Below, piece after piece: positions 1-8,206 of a DNA stretch of 9,698 bases. The DNA comes from Alphaproteobacteria bacterium (lineage in GTDB: Bacteria > Pseudomonadota > Alphaproteobacteria > ATCC43930 > CGMCC-115725). The position numbers and the translations under genes are program-made. The notes beneath the pieces were generated by a model that was given only the letters and a program-made list of their open reading frames with translations, had not been told where the DNA came from and did no database searches. Location: assembly GCA_017353855.1 (NCBI GenBank), contig JAFMSA010000050.1:1-9698 (forward strand), written 5' to 3'. Position 1 is the first letter of the stretch, and every line of letters starts with the position of its first letter.

Positions 1-834
1 CTCGAGACCGATATCGGCATAAACCGGAACTGGGTCGATCCCGGCATCCCGTTTGCGGCAATGGTAGCACAGCTCGCGCATGGCCTCCTCGTGACTTCGG
101 CGACACTAACCGACGGCGCAGCCGATCCTGAGGGCGCCTGGCGAAGTGCCGAGGCGGGGACCGGTCTGCGTCATTTACCGGCGAGCCCGGCCGCCGCTCG
201 CATCGCCTCTCCGTTCGACTACCGGATACAGACCCGGATCTTCATCGTCACCGACATCCCTCGTGATGATGTCGGGCAGGTCGCGGCGGCCTATGCAAGC
301 CTGTTCGCGGCGGCTCGCGGCGGCGCCCTCGGACTGTTTACGGCAATCGCCCGTTTGCGCGCCGTGCATGAGCGCATCGCCGCCGCGCTCGCGGCGCGCG
401 GCATCCTGCTCCTGGCCCAGCATGTCGATGCGATGTCGACCGCCACTCTCGTCGACATCTTTCGTGCCGAGGAGGATTCGTGCCTGCTCGGCACCGACGC
501 CGTGCGTGACGGGGTCGACATTCCGGGGCGCTCACTGCGCCTTCTTGTCTTCGATCGTGTTCCGTGGCCCCGCCCGGATATTCTGTACCGTGCCCGAAGG
601 CGGGTATTCGGCGGCGGTGAATATGCCGACAGGATTGCCCGATTGCGCCTGCGCCAGGCTTATGGCCGGCTGATCCGCCGCGTCGGCGACCGGGGGGTGT
701 TTGTCGTGCTCGACCGCACCGTGCCTTCGCGTCTGCTGTCCGCCTTTCCCGAGGGTGTCGCCGTCGCCCGGGTGCCGCTGGCCCAGGCGGCCGAGGCGAC
801 TGCCCGGTTCCTTCACACCGCGGAAGTCGCTTGA
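1..834 (+). CDS. DinG/Rad3-like ATP-dependent helicase, C-terminal part (5' truncated)
   Basis: This is the C-terminal helicase half of a superfamily 2 DNA helicase of the DinG/XPD group, an ATP-driven enzyme that unwinds DNA 5'-3' during repair or R-loop removal. The frame is open from base 1, so the start and the Walker A/B motifs lie upstream; 277 residues remain. Visible in order are VTSATLTDG (residues 31-39 of the fragment, motif III-type), SPFDY (70-74, typical of DinG relatives), GTDAVRDGVDIPG (164-176, motif V) and RQAYGRLIRR (218-227, motif VI with the arginine-finger region), followed by VFVVLD (233-238). The frame ends at TGA 832-834. The fragment has no cysteine cluster, but the iron-sulphur domain of this family would lie upstream, so nothing can be said about it. 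A TerB-like gene follows 54 bp downstream on the same strand. The helicase family is clear; whether it is DinG itself or a relative cannot be told. Confidence 0.85.
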   Translation, partial: LETDIGINRNWVDPGIPFAAMVAQLAHGLLVTSATLTDGAADPEGAWRSAEAGTGLRHLPASPAAARIASPFDYRIQTRIFIVTDIPRDDVGQVAAAYASLFAAARGGALGLFTAIARLRAVHERIAAALAARGILLLAQHVDAMSTATLVDIFRAEEDSCLLGTDAVRDGVDIPGRSLRLLVFDRVPWPRPDILYRARRRVFGGGEYADRIARLRLRQAYGRLIRRVGDRGVFVVLDRTVPSRLLSAFPEGVAVARVPLAQAAEATARFLHTAEVA

Positions 835-888
835 CAGGCGCCGGCCGGTTTTGGTCTGAGTGCCTGCCAACCGCAAAAGGACCGCTCC

Positions 889-1293
889 ATGCTCGACCAC
901 CATCGCGCGCTCATCTACACGATGGTCATCGTATCGGCGGCCGACAGCGACATGCCCGATGCGGAGCTGCGCGTCATCGGCGACATCGTCGGCGACCTCC
1001 CGATCTTTCGCGATTTTGATCGCAGCCAGTTGCCGCGTGTGCTCAACGACTGCACGGACCTGATCGGCCGGGAGGACGGGCTTGAGCAAACATTGCGGGC
1101 AATAAAGAGTGCGCTGCCTGCGAAGCTGCGTGAGACCGCCTATGCGATTGCGTGCGACCTCGTGGCTGCCGACGGCGAGGCCACTCAGGAGGAGCTTCGG
1201 ATCCTTGAGCTGATCCGGGACCGCCTCAAGATCGACCGGCTGACTGCCGCGGCGATCGAGCGTGGCGCCAGGGCGCGGTTTCAGATCCTTTAA
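889..1293 (+). CDS. TerB-like (tellurite-resistance TerB fold) protein
   Basis: This is a 134-residue, mostly helical, acidic protein that matches the TerB/DjlA-N type of small domain. Family members are linked to metal or stress sensing and membrane-associated complexes, but no reaction is known. The pattern AAD-x6-ELR-x-I/L occurs twice, at residues 17-30 (AADSDMPDAELRVI) and 93-106 (AADGEATQEELRIL), as expected for the two-fold, acidic-residue-bearing TerB arrangement. There is no signal peptide or membrane segment, so it is probably cytosolic. The ATG is preceded by AAAGGA (876-881) at good spacing. It follows the helicase by 54 bp and may be cotranscribed. Its TAA (1291-1293) overlaps the stop codon of the opposing CbpM gene. 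The fold assignment is fairly secure; the function is unknown, and no other ter genes are present to suggest tellurite resistance. Confidence 0.75.
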   Translation: MLDHHRALIYTMVIVSAADSDMPDAELRVIGDIVGDLPIFRDFDRSQLPRVLNDCTDLIGREDGLEQTLRAIKSALPAKLRETAYAIACDLVAADGEATQEELRILELIRDRLKIDRLTAAAIERGARARFQIL

Positions 1294-1631
1294 TCCTGCG
1301 TCACCCCGCCCTTCAAAGGCGGCAGGGCTTTGCGGATGACGGCTTGCACCTCGGGGGGTTGGGCCGCCAACGCGTCGCACATGCGGCGCAGCTGCCGGCG
1401 CAAATTGTAGACCTGGTCGAGCAGACCCAACACGAGAGGCAAGGCCTCCTCGTCGATCGCGAATTCGTGCCGGATGTCGAGGATCAGCTCGACCCGCGCG
1501 ACATCGACGTCATCGAAAATCCAGGTGTCGTTACGCCGCTCGGGTAATACCCAGCGGTTCTCGACCCAGCGGATGAGCTCGCGCCGTTCAAGCCCCTCGA
1601 AGCGATGGAGCAGCTCTTCGAAGGCGATCAT
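1290..1631 (-). CDS. cbpM: CbpM-like chaperone modulator (MerR-like fold)
   Basis: This 113-residue protein resembles CbpM, the small partner that binds the J-domain of CbpA and restrains its stimulation of DnaK. The N-terminal half looks like a MerR-type winged helix (RRELIRWVENRWVLPER, residues 16-32, then WIFDDVDVARVELILDIR, 37-54). The C-terminal half is an amphipathic helix or coiled coil (LLDQVYNLRRQLRRM, 70-84) followed by a proline-containing tail. The start was chosen because its ATG overlaps the TGA of the upstream J-protein gene as ATGA (1628-1631), a classic sign of translational coupling. The frame stays open upstream, but only as a shadow of the J-protein. Position directly after a CbpA-like gene is the strongest support for the name. 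The stop lies within the stop of the convergent TerB gene, leaving no intergenic terminator. Confidence 0.85.
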   Translation of the reverse strand: MIAFEELLHRFEGLERRELIRWVENRWVLPERRNDTWIFDDVDVARVELILDIRHEFAIDEEALPLVLGLLDQVYNLRRQLRRMCDALAAQPPEVQAVIRKALPPLKGGVTQD

Positions 1632-2554
1632 GCTGATCTCATCCCTTGCCTGGGGTCGAACGGGTGTTGCTGCGCCCATTTTTCGAGAAACTCGCTCAGG
1701 CCGGGGTCGGAGGGGTGTCCGATCAGAACCTTGAGCGTCACGATCTGGTCGCCCGGGCTGCCGGTCTTCTGAACCCCTTTGCCGCGCAGGCGCAATTGCC
1801 TGCCCGCATCCGAACCCTTGGGGATCGTCATCGTCACCGGACCCGTGACCGTCGGCACCGCAACCCGTGCGCCGAGCACTGCCTCGGCGAGGCTGACCGG
1901 CAGCTCGAGCAGGATATTGTCGCCTTCCCGGCGGAACAGAGGATGGGGTGCCACTTTCACCTCGATCAGCGCATCGCCGGCCTGGCCGCCGCCGAAGCCC
2001 GGACCGCCCTTGCCTCGCAGCCGCAACACCTGAGAATCCTCGATGCCGGCGGGGATCGTCACATCGAGCCATTCGTCGGCGGCGAGCGACAGCCGCTGCT
2101 TGCCGCCGGTGGCGGCCGTGGCGAAGTCTATCGTCAGCGTGAAGTGCCGGTCGGCACCGCGCGCCCGGAAGCCTTCGCCGGCGCCGCGCCGCCGGCGCCC
2201 GGCAGAGCCGAAAGCGGCGAACAGATCTTCGAGATCGCCCAGATCCATCTCGTCCTCGGGCTGATATTTCCATCCCCCGGCACCTTCGGCGCGATTGCGA
2301 TAATAGCCGCGCGGCGGCCGCTCGGCGCCGCTCTCGTCAATCTCGCCGCGGTCGTAACGAGCGCGCTTATCGGGGTCGGAGAGCAGGTCATACGCGGCGG
2401 AGACCGCCTTGAAGCGCGCTTCCGCCTCGGGTTTGCCCGGGTTCAGGTCCGGATGGTACTGCTTGGCGAGCTTGCGGTAAGCCTGACGGATCTCTTCCGT
2501 ACTGGCGCTCGGTTTGACGCCCAAGACCTCATAGGGCGTTTGCGGCGTTGCCAT
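1628..2554 (-). CDS. cbpA: CbpA-like DnaJ family co-chaperone
   Basis: This is a 308-residue class II J-protein that would deliver unfolded clients to DnaK and stimulate its ATPase in the cytosol. The J-domain covers residues 6-70 with the invariant HPD at 34-36 and the helix IV segment KRARYDRG (63-70). A short linker rich in acidic residues and then arginine (100-135) stands where the Gly/Phe region usually lies. Two C-terminal client-binding domains follow (about 136-205 and 208-290), including GGQAGDALIEV (189-199) and HPLFRREGDN (204-213). There is no CxxCxGxG zinc finger, which separates it from DnaJ and agrees with CbpA, as does the CbpM gene overlapping its 3' end. It begins 6 bp after the HtrA stop codon and I see no clear Shine-Dalgarno site, so translation may depend on ribosomes arriving from the protease gene. 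Confidence 0.92.
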   Translation of the reverse strand: MATPQTPYEVLGVKPSASTEEIRQAYRKLAKQYHPDLNPGKPEAEARFKAVSAAYDLLSDPDKRARYDRGEIDESGAERPPRGYYRNRAEGAGGWKYQPEDEMDLGDLEDLFAAFGSAGRRRRGAGEGFRARGADRHFTLTIDFATAATGGKQRLSLAADEWLDVTIPAGIEDSQVLRLRGKGGPGFGGGQAGDALIEVKVAPHPLFRREGDNILLELPVSLAEAVLGARVAVPTVTGPVTMTIPKGSDAGRQLRLRGKGVQKTGSPGDQIVTLKVLIGHPSDPGLSEFLEKWAQQHPFDPRQGMRSA

Positions 2555-2560
2555 TCGGGT

Positions 2561-3679
2561 TTAGCGCTGCCGGAACGGGCGCTGGCGTTGGGCGGTCGTC
2601 GTTGCTTTCTCGATGCGCACGATGACGTTGCGCTCCTGGCCGCCGCGCTCGATTGTGAGCTCGACGTCGTCGCCGATCCGCGAGAGGCCCACCCGGTTTT
2701 TCAACTCGCTTCCGCTGCGCATCGGCGCGCCATTGATCGCGATGACGAGGTCGTTTGTGCGCAGCCCGGCGCGCTCGGCGGGCGAGCCCGGCTCGACGCG
2801 CGCGATCACCGCGCCCTGCGTGTGCTTCGTGCCGAGCGCTTGAGCGAGATCGGGGGTCAGATCTTGGATCGCTACCCCGATGCGGCCGCGCTTGATCTCT
2901 CCGTAGCGGATCAGCTGGTCCATGACCTGGCGCGCCATGTTGATCGGCACCGCGAAACCGATGCCGATGTTGCCGCCGCCGGGGGCCAATATCGCCGTGT
3001 TGATACCGACGACACGACCTTGCAGGTCGACAAGCGGGCCGCCTGAATTCCCGGGATTGATCGAGGCGTCGGTCTGGATGAAATCCTCATAGCCCTCGAT
3101 GCCGAGCCCGCTACGGCCGAGCGCGCTGACGATCCCGGACGTGACGGTCTGTCCGAGGCCGAACGGGTTGCCGATCGCCAGAACGAAATCGCCGACCTGC
3201 AGACGGTCTGAATTGCCGATCGGAACCGCCGTCAAGCCTCCAGGAGAGATCTGCAGCACAGCGATATCGGTACCGGGGTCGCGACCGATCAGCCTCGCCT
3301 TGAGGTGACGATTGTCCTTGGTCGTCACCTCAATGCTGGAGGCGTTTTCGACGACATGGGCGTTTGTCATGACATAGCCTTCCGAGGCGTCGACGATCAC
3401 GCCCGAGCCGGTAGCCTGTGTCTCCCGCTCGACCGGCTGCTGCAGGTTGAAAAACCGCCGGAATATCGGGTCCTGCAGCAACGGGTTGTCTTCGCGCACG
3501 CGTCCGCGTACCGAGATGCCGACGATCCCGGGGGTGACCCGGCTGACCACCGGGGCGAGGCTTTGAACCGGCGCGCCTTCGACCAGCGGTATCGGCGCAC
3601 CCGCAAGAGCAGAACAAGAAATGCCCGTCATCAGGGCGATGCCGCCTGATGCAACGAGCGCTGACAAGACCCGCTTCAT
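2561..3679 (-). CDS. HtrA/Deg-type periplasmic serine endopeptidase, one PDZ domain
   Basis: This 372-residue protease would cut misfolded or regulatory proteins in the envelope. A signal peptide covers residues 1-26 (MKR, hydrophobic stretch, then ALA before Gly27, a normal signal peptidase I site). The trypsin-like domain carries the full triad: His108 in TNAHVVE, Asp138 in GTDIAVL and Ser212 in GNSGGP. A single PDZ domain follows at about 262-355, with carboxylate-binding-loop-like RGRIGVAI (264-271) and GSPAERAGL (298-306). One PDZ and this length resemble DegS or short DegQ-like proteins rather than two-PDZ DegP, but DegS is normally membrane-anchored while this one looks cleavable. The frame stays open to 3955, but the upstream 92 codons do not look like protein and run into usg. 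An in-frame ATG at 3715 would put 12 residues before the signal peptide, so 3679 is preferred. It is the first gene of the protease-CbpA-CbpM operon. Confidence 0.92.
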   Translation of the reverse strand: MKRVLSALVASGGIALMTGISCSALAGAPIPLVEGAPVQSLAPVVSRVTPGIVGISVRGRVREDNPLLQDPIFRRFFNLQQPVERETQATGSGVIVDASEGYVMTNAHVVENASSIEVTTKDNRHLKARLIGRDPGTDIAVLQISPGGLTAVPIGNSDRLQVGDFVLAIGNPFGLGQTVTSGIVSALGRSGLGIEGYEDFIQTDASINPGNSGGPLVDLQGRVVGINTAILAPGGGNIGIGFAVPINMARQVMDQLIRYGEIKRGRIGVAIQDLTPDLAQALGTKHTQGAVIARVEPGSPAERAGLRTNDLVIAINGAPMRSGSELKNRVGLSRIGDDVELTIERGGQERNVIVRIEKATTTAQRQRPFRQR

Positions 3680-3727
3680 GCTGTAGAGATCCCAAACCCG
3701 GCTGCCGCCCATTCGGCAGACACAAGC

Positions 3728-3744
3728 CAGCAAAATGTTTGCTG
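3728..3744. repeat. 17-bp perfect inverted repeat, operator-like
   Basis: The sequence CAGCAAAATGTTTGCTG has two perfect 7-bp arms (CAGCAAA and TTTGCTG) around three central bases. If the candidate htrA promoter is right, it lies immediately downstream of the start of transcription, a usual place for a repressor operator. It could instead form a small hairpin in the leader RNA. The repeat is certain; its role is inferred. Confidence 0.5.
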
Positions 3745-3753
3745 CAGGTGTGT

Positions 3754-3782
3754 AGTGTAATCCCTTGCGTGATTGCTTCAAG
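3754..3782 (-). promoter_or_regulatory. candidate promoter for the htrA-cbpA-cbpM operon
   Basis: On the minus strand TTGAAG (3776-3781) is followed after 16 bp by TACACT (3754-3759). Each hexamer matches the vegetative consensus at four of six bases. The -35 box sits in CTTGAAG, which also recalls heat-shock (sigma-32-type) -35 elements, but the -10 region does not fit that class well. Transcription would begin near 3746, leaving a leader of about 67 nt. This was assigned by eye and is tentative. Confidence 0.3.
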
Positions 3783-3800
3783 GGCGCCGCGTCGTCTGGC

Positions 3801-3823
3801 AGCAGTCCCGCAGAAGAACTGCT
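3801..3823. repeat. inverted repeat AGCAGT-N11-ACTGCT between divergent genes
   Basis: Perfect 6-bp arms AGCAGT (3801-3806) and ACTGCT (3818-3823) flank 11 bases. It lies upstream of both candidate promoters, and the candidate usg -35 box begins 16 bp further on. A second pair, AGAAG (3812-3816) and CTTCT (3826-3830), overlaps it. An activator-type site is possible, but arms this short are also expected by chance. Confidence 0.3.
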
Positions 3824-3839
3824 AACTTCTTGTCTTCGC

Positions 3840-3868
3840 TTGATTTTTTGCGGCCGAGGCAAGATCAT
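3840..3868 (+). promoter_or_regulatory. candidate promoter for usg
   Basis: TTGATT (3840-3845) and GATCAT (3863-3868) are separated by 17 bp; each matches the vegetative consensus at four of six bases. They sit in the locally most AT-rich part of the gap. Transcription would begin near 3875, giving a leader of about 37 nt to the usg start codon. Assigned by eye; CATATA (3866-3871) is an alternative -10 box with poorer spacing. Confidence 0.3.
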
Positions 3869-3911
3869 ATAGGTCCGTGGATGGAGGACTGACCCGCAGG
3901 AGAACACCGAT

Positions 3912-4175
3912 ATGAGCGATGCCTCGCGGCTAATTCGGGAATACCGGCTGACCACGGCGGAGATTATCTATCACATGCCCGATCATCCCGCCCTGCTGCA
4001 GAGCTTTGTCTGGCAGAAGTTCGATCTTGCTCCGGACTTCCCCGAACTACGCCGGTTCCTCGATTTTTGGAGCCACAATATCGAGGGTAAACTGCACTCG
4101 GTAAAAGTTGCGCAGGCGAGGCCCCCGTTCCGGGGCCGTTTCCGCCACGTCAGCACGTCGCTGCGCTTGCACTGA
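3912..4175 (+). CDS. usg: Usg family protein
   Basis: This 87-residue protein is recognised as Usg, a small family I know from Alphaproteobacteria, named from an open reading frame upstream of trpF in Caulobacter; its biochemical role is not established. The diagnostic stretch is LTTAEIIYHMPDHPALLQ (residues 13-30), then FVWQKFDLAPDFPELRRFLDFW (32-53) and LHSVKVA (61-67). There is no signal peptide or membrane segment. The ATG is preceded by AGGAGA (3898-3903) at suitable spacing, which decides the start. The Arg-rich C-terminal tail (68-87) is less characteristic than the core. No trp gene lies in the window, so the family's original linkage is not kept here; the next gene, heme A synthase, begins 107 bp downstream. 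Family membership is confident. Confidence 0.82.
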   Translation: MSDASRLIREYRLTTAEIIYHMPDHPALLQSFVWQKFDLAPDFPELRRFLDFWSHNIEGKLHSVKVAQARPPFRGRFRHVSTSLRLH

Positions 4176-4282
4176 GTGTTGCGAGGGCCCCGCGATGGGC
4201 ACCCGCCGGGCTTCGTGACGCACTTGCCGTCGGGCCGGCCCGCTATCACGTTGCGCGGTATCGGCGTTTTGAGGACGGCACC

Positions 4283-5392
4283 TTGTCGATCTCTGCGGCT
4301 GCCGCCGCGAATTCGGAAGCTGCAACGGACACCGCGGCGCGGGCAAGGCTGGCGCCGGTGGCCGTATGGCTCTTTGCGTGCTGCGCGTTGATTTTTTTGA
4401 TGGTGGTCGTCGGAGGGATCACGCGGCTGACACTCTCGGGCCTGTCGATTACCGAATGGAAGCCGGTCGTCGGCGTTGTCCCTCCGCTCTCCACCGCCGA
4501 CTGGGCCGCGGAATTCGCCAAATACCGGCAAATCCCCGAATACCGGGCCGTCCATTACGCGATGACGCTGGACCAGTTCAAAACTATCTATTTCTGGGAA
4601 TATTTCCATCGGCTGATCGGACGGCTGATCGGGTTTGCCTATGCCCTACCGTTCGTCTGGTTTTTGGTGCGCCGACGCTTGCCGCGGCAACTGGTGCCGC
4701 CCTTGGCTCTCATCCTGCTGCTCGGCTTCGGCCAGGGTCTGCTCGGCTGGTACATGGTCGAAAGCGGCCTTGCCCACCGGGTCGAGGTCAGCCAGTACCG
4801 GCTGGCTGCTCACCTGGCTGTGGCGCTTGTGATCTATGCGTCGATCCTCTGGGTGGCGCTCGGCATAATAGGCAGACCAGGCTCGCCGGATCGTCGGCCG
4901 GGCGCGGGCTGGCGGCGGGCCGCGGAGGGCGTGCTGGCACTCGTCACACTGGCGATTCTGGCGGGCGGTTTTGTTGCCGGCACCCGTGCGGGGTTCACCT
5001 ACAACACCTTTCCGCTGATGGACGGGCGGCTGGTGCCTGCGGGCTATGACCAGCTTCATCCCCTCTATCTGAACTGGTTCGAGAATATTGCAGCAATACA
5101 GTTCGACCATCGCGTCCTCGCGATTGCGTCGGGCGCAGCCATTGTTTCGCTGTGGGCGGCCGGTCTGCGTTCGGCGCTCCCGAAACCCGCCCGGGCCGCA
5201 CTGCACACGCTGCTGGGTGCTGCCGCGTTGCAGATCACACTGGGCATCTCGACGCTGCTCCTCGTCGTCCCGATCCCGCTGGCGGCAGCGCACCAGGCGG
5301 GGGGTGTGCTGCTGCTGAGCGCGGCGATCGTTTGGCGGCACACGCTGCGCAGGGTTCCTGTCATGGACGGGGCGGCGCCTGCGACGATATAG
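4283..5392 (+). CDS. ctaA: heme A synthase (COX15/CtaA family)
   Basis: This integral membrane enzyme oxidises the C8 methyl group of heme O to the formyl group of heme A, the cofactor of aa3-type cytochrome c oxidase. At 369 residues it has the usual length and about eight membrane helices. The N-terminal helix is followed by GGITRLTLSGLSITEWKPV (44-62), a hallmark of the COX15 group. Four histidines sit where the heme ligands are expected: His109 in EYFHRLIGR, His177 in YRLAAHL, His276 in FDHRVLA and His337 in AAAHQAGG. TRAGFTYNTFPLMDGR (234-249) is also typical. The start is TTG (4283-4285), preceded by GAGGACGG (4271-4278), and I see no better in-frame start. An electron-donor system and the oxidase genes are not in the window. 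The methylmalonyl-CoA mutase gene follows after 28 bp, so the two are probably cotranscribed. Confidence 0.95.
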   Translation: MSISAAAAANSEAATDTAARARLAPVAVWLFACCALIFLMVVVGGITRLTLSGLSITEWKPVVGVVPPLSTADWAAEFAKYRQIPEYRAVHYAMTLDQFKTIYFWEYFHRLIGRLIGFAYALPFVWFLVRRRLPRQLVPPLALILLLGFGQGLLGWYMVESGLAHRVEVSQYRLAAHLAVALVIYASILWVALGIIGRPGSPDRRPGAGWRRAAEGVLALVTLAILAGGFVAGTRAGFTYNTFPLMDGRLVPAGYDQLHPLYLNWFENIAAIQFDHRVLAIASGAAIVSLWAAGLRSALPKPARAALHTLLGAAALQITLGISTLLLVVPIPLAAAHQAGGVLLLSAAIVWRHTLRRVPVMDGAAPATI

Positions 5393-5420
5393 TCTTCGCC
5401 GGGCGCGGGAGAAGAAGGGC

Positions 5421-7595
<2,175 letters not shown>

Positions 7596-7632
7596 GCCGC
7601 ACCCGGCCCGCCAAAATCGAGGCGGTCGCGTC

Positions 7633-8100
7633 GTGCCGCTGCTCAAAAGCATCGTTCACAATCTCGGTGTCGTTATCGTAGGGCTTGCTGCCGGTCTTGT
7701 CGGGACCGGCCTCGATCGGCTGCTGGGCCTGCGCAACTTCGGGTCATTCCTCGTCGCGACAGTCTCGGGTTGTCTGTTTTTGATCATCGGGTTTCTGATC
7801 AGAGTGTGGGCGACATTCTATTTTTATCGGCACGCGATGAAGGTGATCTCCTTATCGCCGCAGAGAACGCTCATCACCTCCGGCCCATACCGGTATTCGA
7901 GAAATCCGCTCTATCTGGGCGGCAATGTATTTATTTTTCTAGGGGTCGCACTGCTCTTCGGATCGCCGGCTGCGGTGGTGGTGACTATGCTGCATCTTCC
8001 GGTCGTCGACCTCTTTATTCGACGCGAAGAGCGCCAGCTGGAGCAGGAATTCGGCGCGGACTGGCTACGCTATCGACGACGGGTGCGCAGATGGCTCTAA
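7633..8100 (+). CDS. isoprenylcysteine carboxyl methyltransferase-like membrane protein
   Basis: This is a 155-residue membrane protein of the ICMT/PEMT-like group, whose members transfer a methyl group from S-adenosylmethionine to lipid-linked or hydrophobic acceptors. Membrane segments are seen at about residues 8-26, 40-66 and 97-128. The cofactor-binding signature TSGPYRYSRNPLYLGG occupies 82-97, followed by the C-terminal pattern REERQLEQEFGADWLRYRRRV (131-151), in which Glu132/Glu133 and the FG-x3-RY segment are conserved in the group. The start is GTG (7633-7635), with GAGGCGG (7619-7625) upstream at suitable spacing. It lies 37 bp after the mutase gene and is probably the last gene of that run. 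Bacteria lack prenylated CAAX proteins of the eukaryotic type, so the acceptor is unknown; a small lipid, quinone-like or other hydrophobic substrate is possible. Confidence 0.85.
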   Translation: MPLLKSIVHNLGVVIVGLAAGLVGTGLDRLLGLRNFGSFLVATVSGCLFLIIGFLIRVWATFYFYRHAMKVISLSPQRTLITSGPYRYSRNPLYLGGNVFIFLGVALLFGSPAAVVVTMLHLPVVDLFIRREERQLEQEFGADWLRYRRRVRRWL

Positions 8101-8109
8101 TTGACCCTA

Positions 8110-8167
8110 GCGGCGCGCCGCCACACGCAAGCGGCAGGGGAACTCCCCCTCACCTGGTCGAGCCAGG
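8110..8167. repeat. three adjacent small palindromes in a convergent gap
   Basis: The 106-bp gap between two convergent genes holds GCGGCGCGCCGC (8110-8121, perfect palindrome), AGGGG-N5-CCCCT (8136-8150) and CCTGG-N5-CCAGG (8153-8167). The last two could form hairpins in transcripts from either side. None is followed by a T-run, so they are not standard intrinsic terminators, although they could slow polymerase or protect 3' ends. The repeats are certain; their function is not. Confidence 0.4.
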
Positions 8168-8206
8168 CTCCGCCAGTTCACATGCCGCCCGTCGGGCCTC
8201 GCGGCG

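Noticed and set aside
1632..2273. Long N-terminal extension of CbpM in the same frame
   Set aside because: The upstream part overlaps the J-protein out of frame and reads as Arg-rich shadow sequence; the ATGA overlap gives a natural start at 1631.
1646..3046. 466-codon open frame on the plus strand
   Set aside because: It lies antisense to the J-protein and protease genes, both of which have full conserved motifs. Its translation has no recognisable domain and is rich in Arg, Ala and Asp, as expected from the complement of GC-rich coding sequence.
3680..3955. 92-codon N-terminal extension of the HtrA protease
   Set aside because: The translation is low in hydrophobic pattern and unlike HtrA, it would bury the signal peptide, and it overlaps the start of usg, which has a good ribosome-binding site. 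The start at 3679 is simpler.
4176..4282. Possible terminator, riboswitch or small gene between usg and heme A synthase
   Set aside because: Only the short palindrome GGGCCGGCCC (4232-4241) is present, without a T-run or a structured leader that I can recognise.
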